A DNA stretch of 64,000 nucleotides from Georgenia_B sunbinii (GTDB lineage Bacteria > Actinomycetota > Actinomycetes > Actinomycetales > Actinomycetaceae): assembly GCF_036421855.1 (NCBI RefSeq), contig NZ_JAZGOK010000003.1. One strand, written 5' to 3'. Below are positions 51,143 to 60,103 of the stretch, piece after piece. Both the position numbers and the translations under genes were made by a program. The notes beneath the pieces were generated by a model, which was not told where the DNA came from, ran no database searches, and was given only the letters and a program-made list of their open reading frames with translations. Each line of letters begins with the position of its first letter. Position 1 is the first letter of the stretch.

Positions 51143-52098
51143 CTCCCCAGCGTCACCCCCGTTCGATCCTCACCATCTCGGCCGTCCTCGGCCTCGCGCT
51201 GACGTTGTCGGCCTGCGGCTCCGGTGACCCGCTCGACGAGGACGCCCCCGGCAACGACGGCGCGGCGACCACCGACGGCTCGACCGGCCAGGACGCGGAG
51301 GCCGTCGTCGTCGGCTCGCAGGCGTACTACTCCAACGAGATCATCGCCGAGATCTACGCCCAGGCCCTCGAGGACGCCGGCTTCGCCGTCGAGCGGCAGT
51401 TCCAGATCGGGCAGCGTGACGTCTACCTCGAGGCGATGGCCGGCGGCGAGGTCCAGCTGCTGCCGGAGTACACCGGCAACCTGCTGCAGTTCTACGACGC
51501 CGAGACCGAGGCTCGCAGCAGCGAGGACGTCGCCGCGCAGCTGCCCGAGGTGCTCCCCGAGGATCTCGCGGTGCTCGAGTACGCCGAGGCGCAGGACGCC
51601 GACTCCTACAACATCGCCGCCGAGCTCGCCGCGGACAACGGCATCGAGAGCCTCGCCGACCTCGCCGGCTACGACGGCCCGATCACCATCGGCGGCAACG
51701 CCGAGCTAGAGGCCCGCCCCTACGGCCCCGACGGCCTGCGGGAGTTCTACGGGGTCGAGGTCGACTTCCTCGCCATCGGTGACAGCGGCGGTCCGCTGAC
51801 CAAGGACGCCATCCGCGACGGCACGATCACCATGGGCGACATCTACACCGCCGACCCGGACCTCGCCTCCGGCGACTTCGTCACCCTGGCGGACCCGGAG
51901 AGCATGATCCTCGCGCAGAACGTCGTCCCGCTGGTGGATGCGGACCTCGCCGAGCAGCTCGCGCCGACGCTCGACGCCATCAGCGCGGTGCTCACCACCG
52001 ACGAGCTCATCGCGCTCAACGTCCGCAGCCAGGAGGAGCAGCTCGACTCGGCGACCATCGCCACCGACTGGCTCGCCGAGCAGGGCCTGGTGGGCTGA
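51139..52098 (+). CDS. Osmoprotectant-binding lipoprotein (OpuAC/ProX-like)
   Basis: A 319-residue exported lipoprotein: signal helix and lipobox LTLSAC with Cys about residue 26, an acidic linker, then an OpuAC-type binding domain (VVVGSQAYYSNEIIAEIYA; LLPEYTGNLLQFYD). Binds glycine betaine, choline or a related compound. The ATGA overlap with the permease completes the ATPase-permease-permease-receptor operon. Confidence 0.92.
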   Translation: MTPQRHPRSILTISAVLGLALTLSACGSGDPLDEDAPGNDGAATTDGSTGQDAEAVVVGSQAYYSNEIIAEIYAQALEDAGFAVERQFQIGQRDVYLEAMAGGEVQLLPEYTGNLLQFYDAETEARSSEDVAAQLPEVLPEDLAVLEYAEAQDADSYNIAAELAADNGIESLADLAGYDGPITIGGNAELEARPYGPDGLREFYGVEVDFLAIGDSGGPLTKDAIRDGTITMGDIYTADPDLASGDFVTLADPESMILAQNVVPLVDADLAEQLAPTLDAISAVLTTDELIALNVRSQEEQLDSATIATDWLAEQGLVG

Positions 52099-52099
52099 C

Positions 52100-52618
52100 A
52101 TGAGCGTCGCGACCGAGCTGCTGCTCGATGCCTTCTCCCGGGTGCAGGGCTCGGTGCACCGGGCCGTCGACGGCCTCGGGGTCGACGACGTCGCCGTGCA
52201 GCTGGACCCCGAGGCCAACTCGGTGGGATGGCTGCTGTGGCACCTCACCCGCGTCCAGGACGACCACGTCTCCGACGTCGCCGGGGACGAGCAGCGGTGG
52301 ACCGCCGCCGGCTGGGACGAGCGGTTCGGGCTCCCGCTGCCGTCGACGGACACGGGGTACGGCCACGGCCCCGACGACGTCGCCGCAGTCAGCGGGGTGC
52401 CGCCGGCCGACCTCGTCGCCTACTACGACGCCGTCCACGAGCGGACTCTCGCCTTCGTCCGGGGACTGACCGACGAGGACCTCGACCGGGTGGTCGACGA
52501 GGGCTGGGACCCGCCGGTGACGCTCGGTGTCCGGCTGGTCAGCGTGGTCGACGACTGCCTCGAGCACGCCGGCCAGGCGAACTTCGTCGCCGGCGTGCTG
52601 CGCCGCCGTCAGACCTGA
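52100..52618 (+). CDS. DinB-like / mycothiol-dependent enzyme fold protein (DUF664 type)
   Basis: A 172-residue four-helix-bundle protein. Metal-binding His candidates are in SVGWLLWHLTRVQDDH (about residues 42-57) and DDCLEHAGQANFVAG near the C-terminus, the pattern of DinB/DUF664 proteins that use low-molecular-weight thiols such as mycothiol. It follows the transporter with one base between and may be co-transcribed. Substrate unknown. Confidence 0.8.
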   Translation: MSVATELLLDAFSRVQGSVHRAVDGLGVDDVAVQLDPEANSVGWLLWHLTRVQDDHVSDVAGDEQRWTAAGWDERFGLPLPSTDTGYGHGPDDVAAVSGVPPADLVAYYDAVHERTLAFVRGLTDEDLDRVVDEGWDPPVTLGVRLVSVVDDCLEHAGQANFVAGVLRRRQT

Positions 52619-52711
52619 CGCCGCCCACGGACCGATCCCCCGGACGGGCGCGTCCCGGCCCGCCGTTACCGTGGAGCCGGACCACCATCGGACTGACGGA
52701 AGGGGCGCGCC

Positions 52712-53698
52712 ATGGCCGCCAAGACACGGGTAGCGATCGCCGGGTACGGCAACCTCGGGCGGGGGGCGGCGGCCGCCATCGCCCAGAGCCCCGACATGGA
52801 GCTCGTCGCCGTCTTCACCCGCCGGCCGCCGCAGAGCCTGACCCCACCGTCGCCCGAGGTGCCGGTGAAGGCGTGGGACACGCTGGCCGAGCACCAGGGC
52901 GAGATCGACGTCGTCATCCTCTGCGGCGGCTCGAAGGACGACCTGCCGCACCAGGGTCCGGAGGTGGCGGCGATGTTCACCATGGTTGACAGCTTCGACA
53001 CCCACGCGCGCATCCCGGAGTACTTCGCCGCGGTCGACGCGCCGGCCCGCGCCGGCGGCAGCACCGCCATCATCTCGGTGGGCTGGGACCCGGGGGTGTT
53101 CGCGATCAACCGCCTCTTCGGCGAGGCGATCCTGCCCGAGGGCGAGACCTACACGTTCTGGGGCCGCGGCGTGAGCCAGGGCCACTCCGACGCGATCCGC
53201 CGGGTCCCGGGGGTGGCCGCCGGGGTGCAGTACACGATTCCCTCGCCGGACGCGGTCGACGCCGTCCGCAGCGGGGCGCAGCCCGATCTCACCACCCGCC
53301 AGCGCCACACCCGCGAGTGCTTCGTCGTCCTCGAGGACGACGCCGACGCGGCGACGGTGCGCGACGCCATCGTGACGATGCCGAACTACTTCGACCAGTA
53401 CGACACCACGGTCAGCTTCATCACCGCTGAGGAGCTCGCCCGTGACCACGCGGGCATCCCGCACGGCGGGTTCGTCATCCGTAGCGGCACCACCGGTGAG
53501 GGGAGCTCGCAGGTGATCGAGTACCGCCTCGACCTCGGCAGCAACCCCGAGTTCACCGCGAGCGTGCTCGTCGCGTACGCCCGGGCCGCGGTGCGCCTCA
53601 ACGCCCAGGGCACCGTCGGTGCGCTGACCGTGTTCGACGTCGCGCCCGCGCTGCTGTCCCCGCGGTCCGGCGCAGAGCTGCGCGCCGGCATCCTCTGA
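52712..53698 (+). CDS. ddh: meso-Diaminopimelate D-dehydrogenase
   Basis: A 328-residue NADP-dependent enzyme giving a one-step route from tetrahydrodipicolinate to meso-DAP for lysine and the cell wall. The Rossmann motif is VAIAGYGNLGRGAA (about residues 7-20). FWGRGVSQGHSDAIRRV and SVGWDPGVFAINRLF are the substrate-binding signatures seen in the C. glutamicum enzyme (320 residues). Monocistronic. Confidence 0.93.
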   Translation: MAAKTRVAIAGYGNLGRGAAAAIAQSPDMELVAVFTRRPPQSLTPPSPEVPVKAWDTLAEHQGEIDVVILCGGSKDDLPHQGPEVAAMFTMVDSFDTHARIPEYFAAVDAPARAGGSTAIISVGWDPGVFAINRLFGEAILPEGETYTFWGRGVSQGHSDAIRRVPGVAAGVQYTIPSPDAVDAVRSGAQPDLTTRQRHTRECFVVLEDDADAATVRDAIVTMPNYFDQYDTTVSFITAEELARDHAGIPHGGFVIRSGTTGEGSSQVIEYRLDLGSNPEFTASVLVAYARAAVRLNAQGTVGALTVFDVAPALLSPRSGAELRAGIL

Positions 53699-53755
53699 GG
53701 CTGTGCTGCGCCGCTCCCGGCGCCCGGCGTGGGACCAGGGGCCCAGGCCCCGCCT

Positions 53756-53811
53756 CCCGCTAGGTGTGGCTTCTTGACCTTGCCACGGGGCAAGAAGCCA
53801 CACCTAGCGGG
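53756..53811. terminator. Perfect 21-bp inverted repeat, bidirectional terminator
   Basis: Arms 53756-53776 and 53791-53811 are exact reverse complements (CCCGCTAGGTGTGGCTTCTTG) around a 14-base loop. It sits between the convergent ddh and symporter-subunit genes. The stem is unusually long and AT-richer than the surroundings, so it could also be a dispersed palindromic element. Confidence 0.7.
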
Positions 53812-53831
53812 GCTCGGGCGTGAGCACGGCG

Positions 53832-53963
53832 TTAGATGATCCGGCGGCCCTCCCGCCGGGCCTCGCGCCAGTCCTTGAGGAAGCCGCGCGAGATGAAGAT
53901 GAGCACGCCGGCGACGATCACCGGCCAGACGAGCACGTACAGGGTGAGGAAGAAGGTTGTCAC
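53832..53963 (-). CDS. 43-residue small partner protein of the sodium:solute symporter
   Basis: A tiny membrane protein: one helix (about residues 5-27, LTLYVLVWPVIVAGVLIFIS) then a basic tail ending EGRRII. GTG at 53963, three bases after the symporter stop. Small putative transporter subunits like this follow SSS-family genes in many actinobacteria. Too short for most gene finders but well supported by context and by the hydrophobic and positively charged layout. Confidence 0.75.
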   Translation of the reverse strand: MTTFFLTLYVLVWPVIVAGVLIFISRGFLKDWREARREGRRII

Positions 53964-53966
53964 GGG

Positions 53967-55655
53967 TCAGTTCACCTTTCCGGTCGTGGCGAGCGTCCGC
54001 TCACCGTCGGTGTCGTCGTCGGACGCGTCGTCGAAGTGCCCGATCCGCTTGTCGATGAGCGCGAAGTCGAAGGTCGTCGGGTTCCGGAACGACATGAGGT
54101 AGCAGACGATCGTGCTCACCGAGTAGGCGACGAGCGAGGCACTGAGCACGGTGTGCCCGTGGAGGAAGCCGATGCCGAACGGCGCGACGACCACGGCGGC
54201 GACTGCCCCGACGATGACGCCGGTGCGCAGCCCGAAGAACCCGAAGCACATCAGCCCCAGGACCACGCCGACGCCGACGACGGCGAGCACGTCCACCACG
54301 AACGAGATGCCGGTGACCATCGGGACCAGCTCGAACCGCACCGGGACGAACACCGCGAGCGCCACCAGCGTGGCCACCGTGAAGGCCTTGTTGGTGACCT
54401 TGCCCCAGTAGAAGCTGGCGATGACGGGGAACACCAGGGCGCCCCACATCGCGCCGACGAACACGAGCAGGTCGAGGATGTTCATCTGCCCGCTGGCGAA
54501 GAACAGCGCCGCACCGGTCGCGACGATCATGGTGACCCGGCCGACGAGCAGCATGGTCTGCGGGTTCGCCTTCCGACGGCCGCTGACGGTCTGGCCGTAG
54601 ACGTCGGCCATCATGATCGAGCTCAGTGCCGAGAGGTCGGAGTCGGCCGTGGAGGACAGTGCGCCGATGATCATGATGAGGAACACGCAGAGCAGGACCG
54701 GACCGAGGTAGGTCGCCGCCATCTGCGGGATGAGGTTGTTGACCTCACCGCCGGCCGGGCTGATCCCGAGGTAGAGCGCCATGACCCCGAGCATGCCGAT
54801 GCCGATGATCGTCGCGCCGTAGCCGACGGTCGCGGTGATGAACGTCGGCTTGATGAGGTCCTCCCGGACCGCGAAGAGCCGCTGCGCGATGGTCTGGTTG
54901 CCGATCGCGTAGGCGAGCACCGCAGCAATGTACGGCGCCCCCTGGTTGAAGAACGCGTCCGAGGAGAAGAAGTTGCCCTGCTGCACGGTGAGGTTGGCCG
55001 CGCCGGTCTCGAACATCGCCGGTCCTCCGGCGGCGAAGAACACCACCGGGATGATGACGACGACCGCGCCGAGCATCGCGACGACCTGGGCGAAGTCGGT
55101 GAGCACCGACGCGCGGAAGCCGGACCACAGCGTGTACAGCAGCACCCCGGCGGCGACGGCGAGGATGCCCTGGGTGAAGCTGAACGGCGACAGCATCGCG
55201 ATGAGCGCACCGCCGGCGATGAAGTTCGAGGTGAGGCTGATGACACTACCGAGCACGTTGGAGCCGGCGAGCATGAGCTGGCTGGAGCGGCCGTGGCGGG
55301 CGTACATGACCTCGGCGAGGGTGGCCGCCCGTGGCGCGACCTTGCGGATCCGGCGGCCGAACGGGTAGATGAACAAGATCATCAGCGCGCCCCACAGCCC
55401 GTAGTGGATCGGGCCGGAGATGCCGTAGGTGTAGCCGGACGTCGCCGAGGCATACATCGACGACGCCCAGATCCAGGTCGCCGTCATCGACGCCGCCGAG
55501 ATGCCGAAGCCGAGCCGCTGCCCTGCGGTCATGTAGCCGTCAGCGTTCTCCCGCTTCTTGCTGATCATCATCGCCATCACCATCGTGCCGCCGTAGAAGA
55601 CCACGAGCAGTCCGACGACGACCGGGGCACTGAGCTGTTGCACAGCAGCCGGCAT
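53967..55655 (-). CDS. Sodium:solute symporter (SSS family)
   Basis: A 562-residue transporter with about 13 helices. SSS signatures are ISAASMTATWIWASSMYA (early, around residues 53-70), ALSSTADSDLSALSSIMMADV (about 340-360) with the Na2-site Ser residues, and DFAQVVAMLGAVVV. The C-terminus is acidic. Likely substrates are monocarboxylates or amino acids; the specificity is not readable. It forms an operon with the small subunit downstream. Confidence 0.92.
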   Translation of the reverse strand: MPAAVQQLSAPVVVGLLVVFYGGTMVMAMMISKKRENADGYMTAGQRLGFGISAASMTATWIWASSMYASATSGYTYGISGPIHYGLWGALMILFIYPFGRRIRKVAPRAATLAEVMYARHGRSSQLMLAGSNVLGSVISLTSNFIAGGALIAMLSPFSFTQGILAVAAGVLLYTLWSGFRASVLTDFAQVVAMLGAVVVIIPVVFFAAGGPAMFETGAANLTVQQGNFFSSDAFFNQGAPYIAAVLAYAIGNQTIAQRLFAVREDLIKPTFITATVGYGATIIGIGMLGVMALYLGISPAGGEVNNLIPQMAATYLGPVLLCVFLIMIIGALSSTADSDLSALSSIMMADVYGQTVSGRRKANPQTMLLVGRVTMIVATGAALFFASGQMNILDLLVFVGAMWGALVFPVIASFYWGKVTNKAFTVATLVALAVFVPVRFELVPMVTGISFVVDVLAVVGVGVVLGLMCFGFFGLRTGVIVGAVAAVVVAPFGIGFLHGHTVLSASLVAYSVSTIVCYLMSFRNPTTFDFALIDKRIGHFDDASDDDTDGERTLATTGKVN

Positions 55656-55661
55656 GGAGTT

Positions 55662-55677
55662 CCTTTCGTTCGAAAGG
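55662..55677 (-). promoter_or_regulatory. Hairpin covering the symporter ribosome-binding site
   Basis: On the minus strand CCTTTC-GAAC-GAAAGG (plus one more C-G pair if the loop is tighter) contains the GAAAGGA that precedes the ATG at 55655. Folding would hide the ribosome-binding site. Confidence 0.35.
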
Positions 55678-55965
55678 CACCGGACAACCCTTCACTTCAC
55701 GGCGCACGTCAACCCCTTGAGGCATCGACCCGCGGGTCGTCTCGACCACGCGCGGGTCATCCGGCTGTGATTTCACAGGCGTGCGCGGCGTCCGATCATC
55801 GGACGCGCTGCCGGAGGGCCATCGCGACCGGTCCCGCTGGCTGGCGGTCGGGCGCGGGCTGATGCCGGCGGGCCGACACTAGCAAATTTGGTCAAATACA
55901 CCTAAACCACAGGTGTGGCGATCGCAGTGATCTGGCACGTGGTCGGCGTGTTGCTGTCCGAAAGG
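55678..55965. other. Intergenic region between symporter and MazG-like gene
   Basis: A 288-base gap without a gene. It holds the symporter promoter region. An AT-rich island at 55882-55910 and an inverted repeat ACACCT-n7-AGGTGT (55899-55917) are the only clear features and could be a promoter with operator. Confidence 0.5.
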
Positions 55966-56325
55966 TCATGTGTCGGGCAGTTCCGTGTACTTGGCGCTGG
56001 TGCCCCGGGCGAGGTGGGGAGGGTACTTCACCGCGTTCTTGGCGATCTTGCGGTGGACGGCGTCGTCGAGGTCGATGTCGAGCTCGTCGGCGAGGCTGAC
56101 GAGGTAGTTGAAGACGTCCGCGAGCTCGTCGGCCACGGCGTCCCGGGTCTGCGGATCCGTCGCGAGCGCGCGCACCTCCTCGTCGGTGCGCCACTGGACG
56201 AGCTCGGCGAGCTCACCGACCTCACCGACGAGCGCGAGGACGAGGTTGCGCGGGCTGTGGAACTGCATCCAGTCCCGCTCCTCGCTGAATGACCGCAGGC
56301 TGGCGACGACGTCGGAGATGTCCAT
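55966..56325 (-). CDS. MazG-like nucleotide pyrophosphohydrolase
   Basis: A 119-residue all-alpha NTP-PPase. The Mg-binding Glu residues are in VGEVGELAELVQW (about residues 33-45) and the ELADVFNYL helix (about 66-74). This is the short dCTPase/iMazG form (RS21-C6-like), thought to clear non-canonical or excess nucleotides. Monocistronic. Confidence 0.85.
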   Translation of the reverse strand: MDISDVVASLRSFSEERDWMQFHSPRNLVLALVGEVGELAELVQWRTDEEVRALATDPQTRDAVADELADVFNYLVSLADELDIDLDDAVHRKIAKNAVKYPPHLARGTSAKYTELPDT

Positions 56326-56352
56326 GACGCCGGTGTATCACGCTGCGGCCGG

Positions 56353-57000
56353 TCAGGTAGCACGGACCGGCCAGGGCGCCCACGGTCCGGCGAGCGTCCG
56401 CAGGCGCGCCCGTGCGGCCCGCCGTCGAGCCGCGGGGACGCCGGTCGCGACGACGCCGCCGGAGGAGACCGAGCCCTCGTCATCCGCCATGGCGTAGTGG
56501 ACCCACGGCCGCGGTCCGCGCGTGACACGCTCCCCGAACCTGCCTGCGACGACGGCCGTGACGTGCAGCTCCAGCTCGGTCGCCTGGGTCTGCCAGGTCT
56601 CGTCGCAGGCGTCGCAGGCGCACGCCGGGAAGCCGAAGTCGTGCAGCAGCCCGGCGTGGACGACGACGGCTGGGTCGAGGGTCCAGACGACGGTCAGCGA
56701 CGCGGCGTCGGCGGCTCGGGGCGACAGTCGCACGCTGCGCACGGCGTCGTCAGGTGGCCGGAGGAGGTCACCGGCCGTCGCGACGTCGTCGAGCACCTCG
56801 ACGTCGTAGGTCGCGACGAGATGGTCGACGAGCGCGTCGGCGACCGGGTGGAGCGGCGCGAACCGCTCGGGGTGGTCGGTGACCGAGTAGCTGTCCTCCG
56901 GCGGCGAGCCGTCACCCCACCGGTCGCCGTAGGCGATGACGCCGCCGGCCGCGTCGCGGAACACCTGGTCGGCGACCACCGGACGGACGTAGCTGGGCAT
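56353..57000 (-). CDS. Conserved hypothetical protein (DUF6226-like)
   Basis: A 215-residue soluble protein. YGDRWGDGSPPEDSYSVTDH near residue 25 and the Cys-rich FPACACDACDETW near residue 128 are its most distinctive parts; similar actinobacterial proteins are grouped as DUF6226. No catalytic motif is recognised. The C-terminus is Arg/Ala-rich. The ATG at 57000 leaves 10 bases to the methyltransferase stop. Confidence 0.7.
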   Translation of the reverse strand: MPSYVRPVVADQVFRDAAGGVIAYGDRWGDGSPPEDSYSVTDHPERFAPLHPVADALVDHLVATYDVEVLDDVATAGDLLRPPDDAVRSVRLSPRAADAASLTVVWTLDPAVVVHAGLLHDFGFPACACDACDETWQTQATELELHVTAVVAGRFGERVTRGPRPWVHYAMADDEGSVSSGGVVATGVPAARRRAARARLRTLAGPWAPWPVRAT

Positions 57001-57010
57001 GTCCGGGAAC

Positions 57011-57628
57011 CTACCTCGGCGTGCGGGCATGGACGCGCTCGATCGCGCCGTGGCTGAGCCGTTCGGTCTCGACGATCTCGAGCCCGAGCTGCCGCACCAC
57101 CGGCAGCGGTCGGCGGGTGAGGTGCTCGCCCTGCCACAGCACGGTGACGAGCTCGGCCACGTGCTGCAACCCGCGCAGGAGGAGCTGGCTGGCGACGACG
57201 TGGTCGGCGAGGAGCAGCCGGCCGCCGGGTCGCAGCACCCGCGCTGCCTCACCGATGACGGCGCGCTCGTCGGGCACGCAGCACAGCGCGAAGGTGGCGA
57301 CCACGGTGTCGAACTGCCGGTCGCCGAAGGGCAGCCTCGCGGCGTCGGCCCGCTGGACGGTGACCGGCAGTGACAGCGTGCCGGCGCGGCGAGCCGTCTC
57401 GGCGACCATCCGTTCGCTCCAGTCGACGGCAGTGAGCGAGACGTCCGGCGGGTAGTGCGGCAGGTTGAGACCGGTGCCGACGGCGAGCTCGAGGGTGTCG
57501 CCGGTGGCCCGCCGGCACACCCAGCGGCGGCTGGCGGCGAGGTACCTCCGCTCGACCGCCGCGCTGCGCTGGTCGTAGCTGTCGGCCAGGCCGTCCCAGT
57601 GGCCGATCAGCCGGTCACGGCGCGGCAT
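57011..57628 (-). CDS. SAM-dependent methyltransferase (class I, UbiE-like)
   Basis: A 205-residue enzyme. Motif I TLELAVGTGLNLPHY (about residues 45-59), acidic end of strand 2 LTAVDWSERM, motif II/III FDTVVATFALCCVPD and VLRPGGRLLLADH. It resembles small phospholipid or quinone methyltransferases, but the substrate is unknown. Its start lies inside the 3' end of the isochorismatase gene (14-base overlap). Confidence 0.85.
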   Translation of the reverse strand: MPRRDRLIGHWDGLADSYDQRSAAVERRYLAASRRWVCRRATGDTLELAVGTGLNLPHYPPDVSLTAVDWSERMVAETARRAGTLSLPVTVQRADAARLPFGDRQFDTVVATFALCCVPDERAVIGEAARVLRPGGRLLLADHVVASQLLLRGLQHVAELVTVLWQGEHLTRRPLPVVRQLGLEIVETERLSHGAIERVHARTPR

Positions 57629-58238
57629 CGTCGTCACGCTCCTCGAACGACTCGTCGGGCCGCTCGGCGGCCAGCGTCCCGCGCCGGAGGACGGCGACGG
57701 CGTCGTCCTGCTGGAGTATCGGCTGGCGCATCTCGTCGTCCAGGAAGTCGAGCATCGCGGCGGCCAGCTCCGGGGCCTCGGAGGCGACCGCGTCACGGGC
57801 GACGGCGGCGTGGAGGTTCTCGGCGAAGGCCGTCGTCGCGGACTGCGCGATGCAGCTGTGGGTCGAGACGCCACAGAGCAGCACCTCACCGACGTCGCGC
57901 TCGCGCAGCACCTCGCGCAGCCGGGTGCCGTGGAAGGCGCTGTCGCGGGTCTTGACGACGTCGATGCCACCGGCGGTGTCCAGCCCGTCGAGGAGCTCGG
58001 CCTGGGCGGTGCCGGGGAAGGCGAAGCCCTCGTCGTCCTCGAGCATGTTGAGGGTCCAGGTCGACCGGTCCCGGGCATGCTCCGTCCGGGCGAGGACCAC
58101 GGGGCACCCGCCCGCGCGGGCCGCTCGGATCAGCTCGTTGACCCGAGCGACGAGATCGTCTCGGACCGCGGCCAGCGCCGGCTCCTCGAAGTAGGAGTTC
58201 TGCAGGTCGATGACGACCAGCGCCAACTGCTGCGGCAT
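57615..58238 (-). CDS. Isochorismatase-family cysteine hydrolase
   Basis: A 207-residue protein with the triad Asp (LVVIDLQNSYF), Lys (DVVKTRDSAF) and Cys (GVSTHSCIAQSA). The SAF and cis-peptide regions match isochorismatase-like amidases rather than PncA. Substrate unknown. Co-transcribed with the methyltransferase downstream. Confidence 0.87.
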   Translation of the reverse strand: MPQQLALVVIDLQNSYFEEPALAAVRDDLVARVNELIRAARAGGCPVVLARTEHARDRSTWTLNMLEDDEGFAFPGTAQAELLDGLDTAGGIDVVKTRDSAFHGTRLREVLRERDVGEVLLCGVSTHSCIAQSATTAFAENLHAAVARDAVASEAPELAAAMLDFLDDEMRQPILQQDDAVAVLRRGTLAAERPDESFEERDDDAAP

Positions 58239-58373
58239 CGCGTCTCCCTCGTCGGTGTCGGCGCCGCCGGTGGCGCGACGCGTGGCCACATTCTGCCCAA
58301 CGCGGCCTCGGAGTCGCACCCGGAACGGTGGCGGGCGCGGCCGGCGTGGCCCCTGATCGGCTCCGCGAGCGGG

Positions 58374-59120
58374 TCAGGTGCCGCCCTGCGCCGCGATCTG
58401 CGCGGCCTCTTCCGCGGCGACGTGCGGATCGAGGTAGCGCCCGCCGCGCACGAGCGGCACCAGCCCGGGAGTGAAGCTGTAGACGAGCGGCCGGGCGTTG
58501 GGCAGGTTGAGCTCGCTGAGCTCATCGGGCGTGAGGTCGTCGATGAGCGCGCACAGCGCGCGCAACGAGTTGCCGTGGCCGGCGACGAGGACGTGCCGGC
58601 CGGCCCGCAGCGCCTCGCCGAGCTCGCCGCGCCAGAGCGGGCGGACCCGTGCCACGACGTCGGCGAGCGACTCGGTGGCGGCCACCGCGTCCGCGGGCAG
58701 CCGGTCGAACGGCGGCAGCGAGCGCCACAACGCGACCGTGGCCGCCGGCAGCGGTTCCGGCCGACCGTCCAGGGAGCGGCGCCAGTGGCGGAAGAGCTCG
58801 TGGCCGTACCGCTCGACGACGTCGCGCTTGCGGTAGCCGGTGAGCGCGCCGTAGCTGCGCTCCCCCAGCCGCCACCGACGTTGCACGGCGCCGCCGCCGA
58901 GCGCCGCCGCGAGGATGTCGGCGGTGTGCCAGGACCGGACGAGCTCGGACGCCATGACGACGTCGGGGCGCCAGCCGGTGGCCGCCAGCCGGTCCGCGGC
59001 GTCGTGGGTGCCCTGTTCGCCGGTGGGCGTGAGCCCGACGTCGAGGGTGCCGGTGAACAGGCCGAGGGCGTTGGCCGCGCTCTCGCCGTGGCGGACGAGC
59101 ACGAGGGAGCCGGCGGTCAC
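58374..59120 (-). CDS. 2,3-bisphosphoglycerate-dependent phosphoglycerate mutase family
   Basis: A 248-residue histidine phosphatase-fold protein. VLVRHGESAAN (about residues 7-17, catalytic His), FTGTLDVGLTPTG, and VAGHGNSLRAL (second His) match GpmA. LGERSYGALTGYRK holds the Glu/Tyr motif of dPGM. Likely interconverts 3- and 2-phosphoglycerate. GTG start at 59120. Confidence 0.85.
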   Translation of the reverse strand: MTAGSLVLVRHGESAANALGLFTGTLDVGLTPTGEQGTHDAADRLAATGWRPDVVMASELVRSWHTADILAAALGGGAVQRRWRLGERSYGALTGYRKRDVVERYGHELFRHWRRSLDGRPEPLPAATVALWRSLPPFDRLPADAVAATESLADVVARVRPLWRGELGEALRAGRHVLVAGHGNSLRALCALIDDLTPDELSELNLPNARPLVYSFTPGLVPLVRGGRYLDPHVAAEEAAQIAAQGGT

Positions 59121-59175
59121 CGGCTCGGTCCCGCAGCCTGGGCTGCGGGCGGCGAGACCGGCCGGGGCCGCCTCG

Positions 59176-59769
59176 TCACATGGGCTCGCGGTCGCCGATG
59201 TGGCCCGGGGCGTTGGCGGCCAGCACCCGCGCGACGAAGGCCGCGTACTCGTCCATGTAGTGCCGCAGGAACGTGGCCGTCGCCTCGTTGCGGCACTCGC
59301 CGTCCTCGCCGAAGGACTCGGGGTCGAAGGTGACGTAGGCCTCGGGGGCATTGAGCTGCGGGGCGTTGAGGAAGCTGAGCACGCTGCGCATGTTCGACTG
59401 CATCACAGCGGTCCCGATCCCGCTCGGGGAGGCGCCGACGATGCCGGTGGGCTTGCCCGAGAAGGAGTTCTGGCCCCACGGCCGCGACGCCCAGTCGATC
59501 GCGTTCTTCAGCGCGCCGGGGATCGACCGGTTGTACTCCGGGGAGACGAACAGGATGCCGTCGGACGCCTCGATCGCCTCCTTCAGCTCCCGCCCCTCCG
59601 GCGGGTAGGCGGCGTCGTAGTCCCAGCTGTACAGCGGCAGGTTCCCGATGGGGATCTCGGTGAACGCCAGCGAGTCGGGCGCGAGCCTGATGAGTGCCTT
59701 CGACAGCGTCCGGTTGATGGAGCCGGCGGCGAGGCTCCCTACGAGGTAGCCGATCTGGTGCGTGGCCAT
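59176..59769 (-). CDS. NADPH-dependent FMN reductase family protein
   Basis: A 197-residue flavodoxin-fold protein. The N-terminal phosphate loop GSLAAGSINRTLSKAL and VSPEYNRSIPGALKNAIDW (about residues 76-94) are family signatures (YieF/ChrR-like quinone or chromate reductases). Monocistronic. Confidence 0.92.
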   Translation of the reverse strand: MATHQIGYLVGSLAAGSINRTLSKALIRLAPDSLAFTEIPIGNLPLYSWDYDAAYPPEGRELKEAIEASDGILFVSPEYNRSIPGALKNAIDWASRPWGQNSFSGKPTGIVGASPSGIGTAVMQSNMRSVLSFLNAPQLNAPEAYVTFDPESFGEDGECRNEATATFLRHYMDEYAAFVARVLAANAPGHIGDREPM

Positions 59770-59891
59770 CGTGTGCTCCTGCCCTTCCAGCCGCGCCGAC
59801 GGCGGCCCCGACGATGCGGTCCTGCAGGAACCATGTTCCTCGCCTACGCCGGGGTTGTCGCGGTGGGGCAGTCGTGCCCATCCACCAACGA

Positions 59892-59932
59892 CGAAGGCCG
59901 CCGACCCGGTGCTTCCGGTTCAGCGGCCTTCG
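59892..59932 (-). terminator. Hairpin downstream of tRNA-Ala
   Basis: A 10-bp CGAAGGCCGC / GCGGCCTTCG stem with a loop that itself can pair through CCGG/CCGG, starting 8 bases after the tRNA 3' end. Confidence 0.65.
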
Positions 59933-59939
59933 ACCTGGG

Positions 59940-60012
59940 TGGAGCTAGGGGGATTCGAACCCCCGACCTTCTCGTTGCGAACGAGACGCGCTACCAACTG
60001 CGCCATAGCCCC
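59940..60012 (-). tRNA. tRNA-Ala (anticodon CGC)
   Basis: The minus-strand cloverleaf has acceptor GGGGCTA/TAGCTCC including the G3-U70 wobble pair that identifies tRNA-Ala, D-arm GGCGCAGTTGGTAGCGC, anticodon stem-loop TCTCG-TTCGCAA-CGAGA giving CGC, and T-arm GGGGGTTCGAATCCCCC. Discriminator A; CCA not encoded. Confidence 0.96.
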
Positions 60013-60103
60013 AGGTGCTCCGAAGAGCAGATCTGAGTTTAGCACCGGGACCACGGCCCGATGAACTCGTGCCGGTGTTGACGTGGGTCACACCGGCAAC
60101 GGG

